This document shows positions 26,186 to 33,639 of a DNA stretch of 64,000 bases, piece after piece (position 1 is the first letter of the stretch; the number at the start of each line of letters is the position of its first letter). The notes beneath the pieces are model-generated. The model was not told where the DNA came from. It ran no database searches and saw nothing but the letters and a program-made list of their open reading frames with translations. Origin of the DNA: Kangiella koreensis DSM 16069 (GTDB lineage Bacteria; Pseudomonadota; Gammaproteobacteria; Enterobacterales; Kangiellaceae); the NCBI RefSeq assembly GCF_000024085.1, contig NC_013166.1:1860001-1924000 (forward strand), in the 5' to 3' direction. The position numbers and the translations under genes were made by a program.

Positions 26186-26217
26186 CCTAACTATCGAACA
26201 CTTTTTACCCAACTATT

Positions 26218-26448
26218 ATGTACGTTTGCCTTTGTAAAGCTATCACAGATAAGCAAATTAAAGACGCCGCTTTTAACGGTGCCGCTAGTATGCGTTGCCT
26301 GAATAAAGAGCTCGGCGTTGCTACTCAGTGTGGTAAATGTGCAGTTACTGCAAAGCAGATTTTGCGTGAGCATCATAGCCAAGTCACTCAGTTTGACCCA
26401 CAGACTACGCCTAATTATGTAGATGCGACTCTTGGTAAAGCCTTGTAG
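26218..26448 (+). CDS. bfd: bacterioferritin-associated ferredoxin
   Basis: A 76-residue [2Fe-2S] protein with MYVCLC at the N-terminus and CGKC later. Cluster ligands are C4, C6, C38 and C41, the C-x-C-(31)-C-x2-C pattern of Bfd. It binds bacterioferritin and delivers electrons to mobilise stored iron. There is no clear Shine-Dalgarno sequence before the ATG despite a near-perfect promoter, so translation initiation may be weak or special. bfr follows 241 bp downstream in the same direction with its own promoter region. Confidence 0.95.
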   Translation: MYVCLCKAITDKQIKDAAFNGAASMRCLNKELGVATQCGKCAVTAKQILREHHSQVTQFDPQTTPNYVDATLGKAL

Positions 26449-26465
26449 GCTCGTTTAGATTGATA

Positions 26466-26493
26466 CAAAGCCGCTTTTTAGAGCGGCTTTTTT
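26466..26493 (+). terminator. terminator after bfd
   Basis: AAAGCCGCT pairs with AGCGGCTTT across a short loop, followed by T-run. It separates bfd from bfr, consistent with separate transcripts. Confidence 0.9.
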
Positions 26494-26630
26494 GTGCCTG
26501 CTTCCCTTAAATAGCACACCGAAAACAAACTCCCCACTATCAACAACCACTCTCAAATAAGAACAGATACCATTTAGCAATCATTCTAATTTACATTTAA
26601 ATTCAATAAGTTACGTATCTTCCAACTTGC

Positions 26631-26644
26631 TTGATCCAGGTCAA
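26631..26644 (+). promoter_or_regulatory. FNR-like dyad upstream of bfr
   Basis: TTGAT-CCAG-GTCAA differs from the FNR consensus at one half-site base. Its centre is 52 bp from the bfr ATG, close to where a class II (-41.5) site would sit for a short leader. A weaker Fur-like word (CAATCATTCTAATT) lies about 50 bp upstream. Confidence 0.5.
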
Positions 26645-26689
26645 AGTCGTACAATCGTTGAATACATTCTTAACTATCGGATTAAAACA

Positions 26690-27169
26690 ATGAAAGGCGA
26701 CGCAAAAGTTATAGAAATTCTTAACAAGGCATTGGGCAACGAGTTAGTTGCTATTAACCAATACTTTTTACATGCACGCATGTACAAAGACTGGGGCTTA
26801 AAAGAGTTGGCCGATCATGAGTACGAAGAATCAATTGATGAAATGAAGCATGCCGATATGCTCATTGAGCGTATTCTGTTTTTAGAAGGTTTACCAAACC
26901 TGCAAGACTTGGGCCGTTTACGTATTGGTGAAGATACCAAAGAAATGCTAGAAAGCGATTTGGCGCTTGAACTTGACGCAATTCCAGATTTACGTGACGG
27001 CATTAAATACTGCGAAGAAGTTCGTGATTATGTTAGCCGCGATCTTCTTAACCATATTCTTGAAAGTGAAGAAGAACACGTAGATTGGTTGGAAACTCAG
27101 TTAAGTTTGATTGATAAAATCGGGATTCAAAATTATCTGGCTGAGAAAATGAAGGAAGGCGGAAACTAA
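26690..27169 (+). CDS. bfr: bacterioferritin
   Basis: A 24-mer haem-containing iron store. The 159 residues keep every di-iron ferroxidase ligand at E. coli numbering (E18, E51, H54, E94, E127, H130) and the haem ligand M52, so it should be an active haem-binding Bfr. ATG at 26690 is chosen over an in-frame upstream codon because the family starts MKGDxKVIExLN. It is adjacent to bfd and has an FNR-like site upstream. Confidence 0.97.
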   Translation: MKGDAKVIEILNKALGNELVAINQYFLHARMYKDWGLKELADHEYEESIDEMKHADMLIERILFLEGLPNLQDLGRLRIGEDTKEMLESDLALELDAIPDLRDGIKYCEEVRDYVSRDLLNHILESEEEHVDWLETQLSLIDKIGIQNYLAEKMKEGGN

Positions 27170-27190
27170 GACGTCTAACTTAACAGCATT

Positions 27191-27217
27191 CAAGGGCAAC
27201 ATCTGTTGCCCTTTTTT
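27191..27217 (+). terminator. terminator after bfr
   Basis: AAGGGCAAC, 4-nt loop, GTTGCCCTT, then T-run. A strong intrinsic terminator between convergent bfr and the GDPD gene. Confidence 0.92.
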
Positions 27218-27228
27218 GTGGATTGCTT

Positions 27229-27909
27229 TTAACCTTGTCTAACTCTATCAGGATAATCAGTAAAGATACCATCAACACCCATCGCTTTCACTTTAGCAAT
27301 ATTATCAGGGTCATTCACAGTATGGACATAAAGCAACATGCCTTCCTCATGTACCTGCTCCACAAGTTCCTTGCTAACCAGACTTAAACTTGGATGAAAA
27401 CTATAAGCGTTAACATCGCGCGCAAAGCTCAATGCGACATCGGGTAACTCATCAGCGATAACACCAATTTGTATATCTGGATCAAGTTGGCGTACCAAAA
27501 ATAACTCAGAGTACAAATACGATGAGATAATGAAGTTTTCTTTTTTATAACGGTCTTTATCCAATAACTTAACCAGTTCCATAACCAGACTAGCAGTTCG
27601 CAATCCTTTGAGTTCAATATTGATAAACGTATCGATATCAATCAGCTCAATCACATCATGCAAAAAGGGAATCTTCTCGCCCTGCCCTGCATCTAGACTA
27701 CGCAAATAGTCTATTGAGTGATCGAGCAGTAAGCCTGATCCATTGGTAGTTCTTTCCAGAGTGTCATCATGAAAAACCAGCAAGTTCCCATCAATATTTT
27801 GCACATCAAACTCAACACCATCGACTCCAAGCTCTAACGCTTTGCGAAAAGATAATAGAGTATTTTCCGGAGCCAGCCCCATGGCACCGCGATGACCGAT
27901 GACTTTCAT
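27229..27909 (-). CDS. glycerophosphodiester phosphodiesterase (cytosolic UgpQ-like)
   Basis: Hydrolyses glycerophosphodiesters to glycerol-3-phosphate and an alcohol. The 226 residues carry the GDPD catalytic signature: IGHRGAMGLAPENT near the start, VEFDVQ, and VFHDDTLERTT. Late elements INIELKG and YVHTVNDPDN complete the TIM barrel. No signal peptide, so cytoplasmic. Its ATG begins 1 bp after the stop of the NYN-domain gene, so translation is likely coupled. Confidence 0.94.
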   Translation of the reverse strand: MKVIGHRGAMGLAPENTLLSFRKALELGVDGVEFDVQNIDGNLLVFHDDTLERTTNGSGLLLDHSIDYLRSLDAGQGEKIPFLHDVIELIDIDTFINIELKGLRTASLVMELVKLLDKDRYKKENFIISSYLYSELFLVRQLDPDIQIGVIADELPDVALSFARDVNAYSFHPSLSLVSKELVEQVHEEGMLLYVHTVNDPDNIAKVKAMGVDGIFTDYPDRVRQG

Positions 27910-27910
27910 G

Positions 27911-28621
27911 CTATTTAGCGCTCTTTTGCTTCTTATCCCTAACTTTCAAGTTGGTGCCAAAAGATTTACTCTCAAACAGATCGATAACTTTAATCAGGTC
28001 GCTTAACTTCTTATAGCCATAATTGCGGATATCAATGGAAGATTTATTCGCTATGAAGGATCCGATAGGTCCTAATGAGGCCCAGCCATCATCATCCGAA
28101 GTCATTTCAATTGCGTTCCTGATCAGCTCGATAAGTTTCGTATCTTGCTTGAGCTTACTCGGAGAGAATTTCGAAACTTCTGTATTATCAAGCTTAGCAC
28201 CCAACTCTAAAAAGCGGGTACAGGCATTTCGGAAGGCATCCGGTGTTTTGGTTTCGCCATAGCCAAAAACCAGTTTACCTTCGTTGATAAGACGAGTGGC
28301 TAAAGGAGTAAAATCGCAATCGGAAGTGACCAGGCAAAAGATATCAACATCCTTTCCATACAGTACATCCATCACATCAATCGCCATAGCCAGATCGGTT
28401 GCGTTCTTTCCTTTGGTTAAATCAAATTGCTGAATCGGCTGAATGGCAAACTCTAACAGAATATCTTCCCAGCCTTTCAGGTTAGCATTTTTCCAGTTGC
28501 CATAGGCTTTGCGAATAATAACCATGCCATGGTTAGCAAGATCTGACAGAATCAAATCGAAATATTTGCTCGAAGCATTATCAGCATCGACAAATAGTGC
28601 TATGTGCTTATTGTGTTCCAT
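27911..28621 (-). CDS. NYN domain (LabA/DUF88) protein with C-terminal LOTUS/OST-HTH-like domain
   Basis: 236 residues. The NYN (PIN-like) ribonuclease core has the acidic residues ALFVDADNAS, GKNATDLAMAIDVMD and LVTSDCDFTPLA. The C-terminal part (LIELIRNAIEMTSDDDGWASLGPIGSFI and YGYKKLSDLIKVIDLFE) fits an OST-HTH/LOTUS module, a domain thought to bind RNA. The pair NYN-LOTUS is widespread in bacteria without a defined role, probably RNA processing. The ATG at 28621 has AAGGA upstream. It is translationally adjacent to the GDPD gene. Confidence 0.88.
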   Translation of the reverse strand: MEHNKHIALFVDADNASSKYFDLILSDLANHGMVIIRKAYGNWKNANLKGWEDILLEFAIQPIQQFDLTKGKNATDLAMAIDVMDVLYGKDVDIFCLVTSDCDFTPLATRLINEGKLVFGYGETKTPDAFRNACTRFLELGAKLDNTEVSKFSPSKLKQDTKLIELIRNAIEMTSDDDGWASLGPIGSFIANKSSIDIRNYGYKKLSDLIKVIDLFESKSFGTNLKVRDKKQKSAK

Positions 28622-28635
28622 ATTTTTCCTTCCAT

Positions 28636-28666
28636 AAAAAAATGCCGCATATAGCGGCATTTAATC
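28636..28666 (-). terminator. terminator after grxD
   Basis: AAATGCCGC/GCGGCATTT hairpin followed on the minus strand by a seven-T run. It separates grxD from the NYN gene. Confidence 0.88.
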
Positions 28667-28694
28667 ATATTAGCTGTTTGGGTAAAACGATGTT

Positions 28695-29024
28695 TTACTC
28701 AGGCTGGGTACCATAAGACTCATTAAGAGCTTCTTGTAACTCGCCTTGTTGGAACATCTCAAGGATGATGTCACAACCGCCCAAAAGCTCACCATCAACC
28801 CACAACTGTGGGAAAGTTGGCCAATTAGCGTATTTTGGAAGCTCAGCGCGAATGTCTGGATTTTGCAAAATATCAACATAGGCAAATTCATGGCCACACT
28901 GCATCAAGGCTTGTACCGCTTGAGCTGAGAAACCACACATTGGCAGTTTTGGTGAACCTTTCATATAAATTAAAACTTTGTTGTCTGCAATTTGTTGTTT
29001 GATTTGCTCAATAGTGTCGCTCAT
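28695..29024 (-). CDS. grxD: monothiol glutaredoxin (Grx4)
   Basis: 109 residues with the monothiol active site CGFS at C30, the preceding YMKGSPKLPM loop and the glutathione-binding WPTFPQLWVDGELLGGCDI. CGFS glutaredoxins bind a GSH-ligated [2Fe-2S] cluster and act in FeS cluster transfer and iron sensing with BolA proteins. This fits the surrounding bfd/bfr/iron ABC genes. GAGG precedes the ATG. Confidence 0.97.
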   Translation of the reverse strand: MSDTIEQIKQQIADNKVLIYMKGSPKLPMCGFSAQAVQALMQCGHEFAYVDILQNPDIRAELPKYANWPTFPQLWVDGELLGGCDIILEMFQQGELQEALNESYGTQPE

Positions 29025-29242
29025 GTAAAACCTCGAATTTCGTTAGTGGGGCGCCCGACCCTGTATCAGATGGCGGCGATTATAACGCTTTTCAAGGGCG
29101 ATGAGCACCGTTAATCGCAAGAAATCTTGATCTGCATCTATGCAATCGGAATTCTTGTCGCTACAATGCGTTACTAAATGAGAATTAGTTTCAATTAGCA
29201 CTCTTTATTAGCACTATTAAAACGGCAGATAATTCACCATCT

Positions 29243-30313
29243 ATGAGCGAATTTAGCGAGCACCCTATCCTGCAACTGGACAATGTTCAGTGTCGCCACG
29301 GCGAACAAGTCATTGTTAACCATATCAGTTTTAAACTCAAAGCAGGTGATAGTGCCTGTCTTTTAGGTCCCAGTGGTTGCGGAAAAACAACTCTATTACG
29401 TGCTGTTGCCGGACTCGAGCCGATTTATGAAGGCTTTATCAGTATTCATGGCCAGTTCTGTTCAAAGCCCGACTTCACCCTGCCCCCAGAAAATCGTCAT
29501 TTAGGTCTGGTATTTCAGGATCATGCTCTTTTCCCTCATTTAGATATCTTCGATAACGTGGCATTCGGTTTGCGCCATCTGAACCGAAAAGAACGCCGTG
29601 AGCGAGTTCAGGAATGCTTGGAGCTGGTGGGGCTTGAGACGATGGAAAAGCGTTATCCCCATCAGTTGTCCGGTGGTCAACAACAACGCGTTGCCCTCGC
29701 TCGCAGTATCGCCCCGCGTCCTCAATTGATTTTGTTAGACGAACCTTTTTCTAGCCTGGATACACACCTTCGCCGCTCATTGGCACGGGAACTCAAAGGC
29801 CTATTAAAAGAGCAGAATATTGCTAGCTTGCTAGTCACTCACGATCAACAAGAAGCGTTTGCCATGGCCGATTACATTGGGGTTATGCACCAAGGCGAAT
29901 TATTACAGTGGGATACACCCTATAACCTCTACCACAAGCCCGTGGATGCGCAAATCGCTTCCTTTATCGGCGAAGGTCATTTTATCGCAGGCCAAATTTC
30001 CGATCATCAGCACGTCAATACCGTGCTCGGTAATTTCACCATTGCCAATGGCCAAAAATTCACGCCCAATGACAGCGTTCTGGTGCTGATGCGCCCCGAT
30101 GACGTTAAACCCAATATGAACTCCCCACTGCGCGGAAAGGTCACTCACAAAGTCTTTAAAGGCGCGATCATCGAATATGAACTGGAATTGGCGAATAAAG
30201 AGCAGTTAAAGGCTATTTTTCCTAGCCACCATGACTATCCCCTATCACAAGATATAGGGTTTGACCTAGATGTGAAGCACTTGATCGTGTATCCAGATCA
30301 CATTTCTTTGTAA
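29243..30313 (+). CDS. ABC transporter ATP-binding protein, Fe3+ (FbpC)-like
   Basis: 356 residues: Walker A GPSGCGKTT (about residues 42-50), Q-loop FQDHALFPHL, signature LSGGQQQRVALARS, Walker B LILLDEPFSSLD, H-loop VTHDQQEAFA, then a C-terminal TOBE-like region. It resembles FbpC/PotA, which power ferric-iron or polyamine import. The matching binding protein and permease are not adjacent, so it is an orphan here. AATGAGAATTAG about 60 bp upstream is weakly Fur-like. The ribosome site is poor. Confidence 0.88.
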   Translation: MSEFSEHPILQLDNVQCRHGEQVIVNHISFKLKAGDSACLLGPSGCGKTTLLRAVAGLEPIYEGFISIHGQFCSKPDFTLPPENRHLGLVFQDHALFPHLDIFDNVAFGLRHLNRKERRERVQECLELVGLETMEKRYPHQLSGGQQQRVALARSIAPRPQLILLDEPFSSLDTHLRRSLARELKGLLKEQNIASLLVTHDQQEAFAMADYIGVMHQGELLQWDTPYNLYHKPVDAQIASFIGEGHFIAGQISDHQHVNTVLGNFTIANGQKFTPNDSVLVLMRPDDVKPNMNSPLRGKVTHKVFKGAIIEYELELANKEQLKAIFPSHHDYPLSQDIGFDLDVKHLIVYPDHISL

Positions 30314-30420
30314 AATTTTTAACCAATTCAAAAAAAATGCAAATATGACTTGAAGCGCTTGACCTAGCGCAAGCCCAAGCCCCGCAAGGCCTCCCGACTT
30401 ACCCACCATTTACTAACAAA

Positions 30421-30429
30421 TTATCCACA
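30421..30429 (+). promoter_or_regulatory. DnaA box in the nrdA promoter region
   Basis: TTATCCACA matches the high-affinity DnaA box exactly. It lies 40 bp upstream of the NrdR boxes. E. coli nrdAB is also controlled by DnaA, so the context makes this more than a chance match. Confidence 0.6.
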
Positions 30430-30468
30430 GAAAATTCCCCAAGATATACTCTTGCCAAGCGGCAAAAA

Positions 30469-30484
30469 ACGCACTATCTTGTAT
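30469..30484 (+). promoter_or_regulatory. NrdR box 1
   Basis: ACGCACTATCTTGTAT agrees with the NrdR consensus ACACWATATMTWGTGT at 13 of 16 positions. The second box starts exactly 32 bp downstream. Confidence 0.75.
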
Positions 30485-30500
30485 CCATTGCGACAGCAAC

Positions 30501-30516
30501 TAACTATATATAGTGA
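30501..30516 (+). promoter_or_regulatory. NrdR box 2
   Basis: TAACTATATATAGTGA agrees with the same NrdR consensus at 13 of 16 positions. The 32-bp (three-turn) phasing to box 1 is the arrangement required for cooperative repression by NrdR. Confidence 0.78.
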
Positions 30517-30618
30517 ATCAAGAAGTTCGTCTAACTTATTGATTCTCTGTAATCTCAGTCAAAAAATGAACAAAAAACAGCCAATCGGCAATAATGCAAA
30601 GAGGTCTGTGGAGGAATA

Positions 30619-33492
30619 ATGGAAACCGAAGTCAGCAAACCTGAACAATCAGCTGCCAAAACACCAACTAATACGCCATCCCGTCCGGAAATCGAAGCTA
30701 CCAAACCTGGTGAGATTCGTGTTATTCGCCGTAATGGAAAAGTGACGCCTTATGACGACAGCAAGATCGAAGTCGCCATGACCAAAGCGTTTCTAGCCGT
30801 CGAAGGTGGAGCAGCAGCAGCTTCCAGCCGTGTGCACGAAACGGTACGTCAATTAACCAAGCAAATCACTGATGCGTTCAAACGCAGAATGCCTGGTGGC
30901 GGTATCATCCATATTGAAGACGTCCAGGATCAGGTTGAACTGGCCTTGATGCGCAATGGCGAACAGAAAGTTGCCCGTTCTTACGTGCTATACCGTGAAG
31001 AACGTTCGCGCGAACGCGCCGCTCGCGACACAGCCAAGCTTGATGCTCTGGTTGGCGACAATCAGGTCATGGTAACCGTTGAAGACGGTAGTAAACGCCC
31101 ATTAGATGTTGAACGTTTACATACAGTTGTGGTTGAAGCCTGTAAAGATCTGTCTGACGTTGAGCCAGACCAAATCCTTAAAGATACCATGCGTAACTTG
31201 TACGATGGTGTTGCCATTAAAGACGCCTACCAGGCATTGGTCATGACTGCTCGCACCATGATCGAGAAAGAACCAAATTACACTTACGTAACTGCTCGTT
31301 TACTGTTGGATAGCATTCGCTCTGAAGCTCTAAGAGAACTCGGTGTTGCAAAACGTGCCACACAAAGTGAAATGAACGCGATCTACCCAGAAGCCTTCAA
31401 GGCTTACTTGAGCGTTGGTGTTGAGAATGAATTGTTAAGCCCAGAACTGCTAAGTTTTGATCTCGACAAAATCGCCAATGCAATCAAGCCTGAACGCGAC
31501 ATGCTATTTACTTACCTGGGCATTCAAACGCTATTCGACCGCTACTTCATCCATAAAGACGAAGTGCGTATCGAACTTCCTCAGGTGTTCTGGATGCGTG
31601 TGGCGATGGGCTTGGCGGTCAACGAAGATGATCGTGAAGCGCGTGCGATTGAGTTCTATGATGTGTTATCCACATTCCACTACATGAGCTCAACCCCTAC
31701 TCTATTCAACTCAGGCACTTTGCGTCCTCAGCTTTCAAGCTGCTACCTGACCAATGTTCCTGATGACCTCGACGGCATCTATGGCGCGATTAAAGATAAC
31801 GCCCTATTGTCTAAGTTTGCCGGTGGTTTAGGTAACGACTGGACGCCAGTACGTGGCCTTGGTGCTTACATCAAAGGCACTAACGGTAAATCTCAAGGTG
31901 TTGTTCCCTTCCTGAAAGTAGCGAATGACACTGCAGTCGCAGTCAATCAGGGCGGCAAACGTAAAGGCGCAGTCTGTGCTTACCTTGAAACCTGGCACAT
32001 TGATATTGAAGAGTTCCTTGAGCTACGTAAAAACACCGGTGATGACCGTCGTCGTACTCACGATATGAACTCTGCCAACTGGGTGCCTGACTTGTTCTTG
32101 AAGCGTGTCAGCTCCGATGGCGACTGGACATTATTCAGCCCGAACGAAGTACCTGATTTGCACGATCTGTATGGTAAAGAGTTCGAAGAGCGTTATGAAT
32201 ACTACGAAGAAATGGCCAAATACGGCAAAATCAAAACCGCTAAGACCATTCCTGCGAATGTTCTATGGCGCAAAATGTTATCGATGCTGTTCGAAACAGG
32301 CCATCCTTGGATTACTTTCAAAGATCCTTGTAACCTGCGTTCGCCACAACAGCACGTTGGTGTCGTCCACAGCTCTAACCTGTGTACCGAGATCACTTTG
32401 AACACCAAAGCTGGTGAAGAAATTGCGGTCTGTAACCTGGGTTCAGTCAACCTGCCAAAGCATATGAAAGACGGCAAATTGGACACTGAGCAGTTGGAAA
32501 AAACCGTTTCTACTGCGGTTCGTATGTTGGACAACGTGATTGATATCAACTTCTACCCAGTAGATACCGCACGTAAATCAAACATGCGCCATCGTCCAGT
32601 GGGACTAGGCCTGATGGGCTTCCAGGACGCACTGTACTTACAAAACATTCCTTACACCTCAGAAGCAGCGGTTGATTTTGCAGACAATGCGATGGAAGCG
32701 ATTTCATACTACGCCATTCAAGCATCAACTGACCTTGCTGAAGAGCGCGGTTCTTACGAAAGCTTCGCCGGTTCTCTATGGTCGCAAGGTATTCTGCCGA
32801 TTGACTCAATTGAGAAGCTAATCGAAGAGCGTGGTGCTGAGTTCATCGAAGTCGATACCAGTTCAACGATGGATTGGGATACATTACGTGAGCGTGTCAA
32901 AACAATTGGTATGCGTAACTCTAACGTGATGGCCATTGCACCAACCGCAACTATCTCTAACATCTCTGGTGTTTCTCAATCGATTGAGCCGACTTACCAG
33001 AACCTGTACGTGAAATCGAACCTGTCAGGCGAGTTCACAGTGGTTAACCCATACATGGTCAAAGAGCTTAAAGCTCGTAAGTTGTGGGACTCTGTGATGG
33101 TTAATGACCTGAAATACTACGAAGGTAGCTTACAGCACATTGACCGCATCCCAAGCGAAATTAAAGAACTGTTTGCAACCGCCTTTGAAGTAGAACCGAA
33201 ATGGTTAGTAGAAGCAGCAAGCCGCCGCCAGAAATGGATTGACCAGGCGCAATCGCTCAACCTATACATGAGCGAACCGTCCGGTAAGAAACTGGATATG
33301 GTCTATCGCATGGCCTGGTTCCGTGGCTTGAAAACCACTTACTACTTGCGCTCACTAGGCGCAACCAGTACTGAGAAATCAACCATCAGTGATGGCAAGC
33401 TTAACGCCGTATCCTCTGGTCCAGCAGCCGTTGGCTCGGCAGCACCAAAAGCCTGCGCAATTGATGAGCCAGACTGCGAGGCTTGCCAATAA
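30619..33492 (+). CDS. nrdA: class Ia ribonucleotide reductase large subunit with two ATP-cones
   Basis: Reduces ribonucleoside diphosphates to deoxy forms. At 957 residues it is about 200 longer than E. coli NrdA. The extra length is an N-terminal pair of ATP-cone-like domains (about residues 32-125, starting GEIRVIRRNGKVTPYD, and 145-240), as in the Pseudomonas-type enzyme. The catalytic core shows SSCYLTNVPDD, NLCTEITLNT, and a C-terminal redox pair CAIDEPDCEACQ. The ATG has GGAGGAATA. Regulation by NrdR and DnaA is supported by sites upstream. nrdB follows after an apparent attenuator. Confidence 0.97.
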   Translation: METEVSKPEQSAAKTPTNTPSRPEIEATKPGEIRVIRRNGKVTPYDDSKIEVAMTKAFLAVEGGAAAASSRVHETVRQLTKQITDAFKRRMPGGGIIHIEDVQDQVELALMRNGEQKVARSYVLYREERSRERAARDTAKLDALVGDNQVMVTVEDGSKRPLDVERLHTVVVEACKDLSDVEPDQILKDTMRNLYDGVAIKDAYQALVMTARTMIEKEPNYTYVTARLLLDSIRSEALRELGVAKRATQSEMNAIYPEAFKAYLSVGVENELLSPELLSFDLDKIANAIKPERDMLFTYLGIQTLFDRYFIHKDEVRIELPQVFWMRVAMGLAVNEDDREARAIEFYDVLSTFHYMSSTPTLFNSGTLRPQLSSCYLTNVPDDLDGIYGAIKDNALLSKFAGGLGNDWTPVRGLGAYIKGTNGKSQGVVPFLKVANDTAVAVNQGGKRKGAVCAYLETWHIDIEEFLELRKNTGDDRRRTHDMNSANWVPDLFLKRVSSDGDWTLFSPNEVPDLHDLYGKEFEERYEYYEEMAKYGKIKTAKTIPANVLWRKMLSMLFETGHPWITFKDPCNLRSPQQHVGVVHSSNLCTEITLNTKAGEEIAVCNLGSVNLPKHMKDGKLDTEQLEKTVSTAVRMLDNVIDINFYPVDTARKSNMRHRPVGLGLMGFQDALYLQNIPYTSEAAVDFADNAMEAISYYAIQASTDLAEERGSYESFAGSLWSQGILPIDSIEKLIEERGAEFIEVDTSSTMDWDTLRERVKTIGMRNSNVMAIAPTATISNISGVSQSIEPTYQNLYVKSNLSGEFTVVNPYMVKELKARKLWDSVMVNDLKYYEGSLQHIDRIPSEIKELFATAFEVEPKWLVEAASRRQKWIDQAQSLNLYMSEPSGKKLDMVYRMAWFRGLKTTYYLRSLGATSTEKSTISDGKLNAVSSGPAAVGSAAPKACAIDEPDCEACQ

Positions 33493-33540
33493 CGGCAAGC
33501 TTTTCGCTTAAATGAATAACTAAAAAGAGAAGTGACGACA

Positions 33541-33588
33541 ATGGAATGGGGTCGCAACGAAAGTTCGCCCCTTTTTTCACGAAAATAA
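33541..33588 (+). other. nrdA-nrdB intercistronic attenuator with overlapping 15-codon ORF
   Basis: A bulged stem (GGGG, CG, AAC pairing with GTT, CG, CCCC across a GAAA loop) at 33548-33571 followed by six T forms a terminator between nrdA and nrdB. A short ORF, MEWGRNESSPLFSRK, spans it exactly from 33541 to 33588. Whether the ORF is translated is unknown. The terminator would lower nrdB relative to nrdA, or be read through under control. Confidence 0.5.
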
Positions 33589-33639
33589 AATGGCTATGCA
33601 AAGACGTGAAAAGCACAACCAAATTTAAGAGAGGTAAAC

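Larger units (their letters stand above)
25886..26217. other. intergenic region with a hairpin series, terminator and bfd promoter
   Basis: Contains stem AGTCA/TGACT (25888-25905), an 8-bp stem GTCACCTT/AAGGTGAC (25911-25941), GGAAGT/ACTTCC (around 26030-26051), and then an orphan intrinsic terminator ending at 26079. That is 194 bp past the preceding stop codon. The rest is the FNR-type site and promoter of bfd. A small RNA gene between 25886 and 26079 is possible. Confidence 0.5.
30314..30618 (+). other. nrdA control region
   Basis: A 305-bp gap holding, in order, GC-rich inverted words near 30355-30385, a DnaA box, two NrdR boxes and a GGAGG ribosome site ahead of nrdA. No gene seen. Confidence 0.7.

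Noticed and set aside
26815..27003. Minus-strand ORF inside bfr
   Set aside because: Ser/Ile-rich shadow of the bfr frame, with no independent support.
27168..27180. AGACGTCTAACT after bfr also occurs in both 93-bp repeats, each before a terminator
   Set aside because: A 12-base match between positions of a 64-kb sequence is expected by chance many times, and the flanks do not align.
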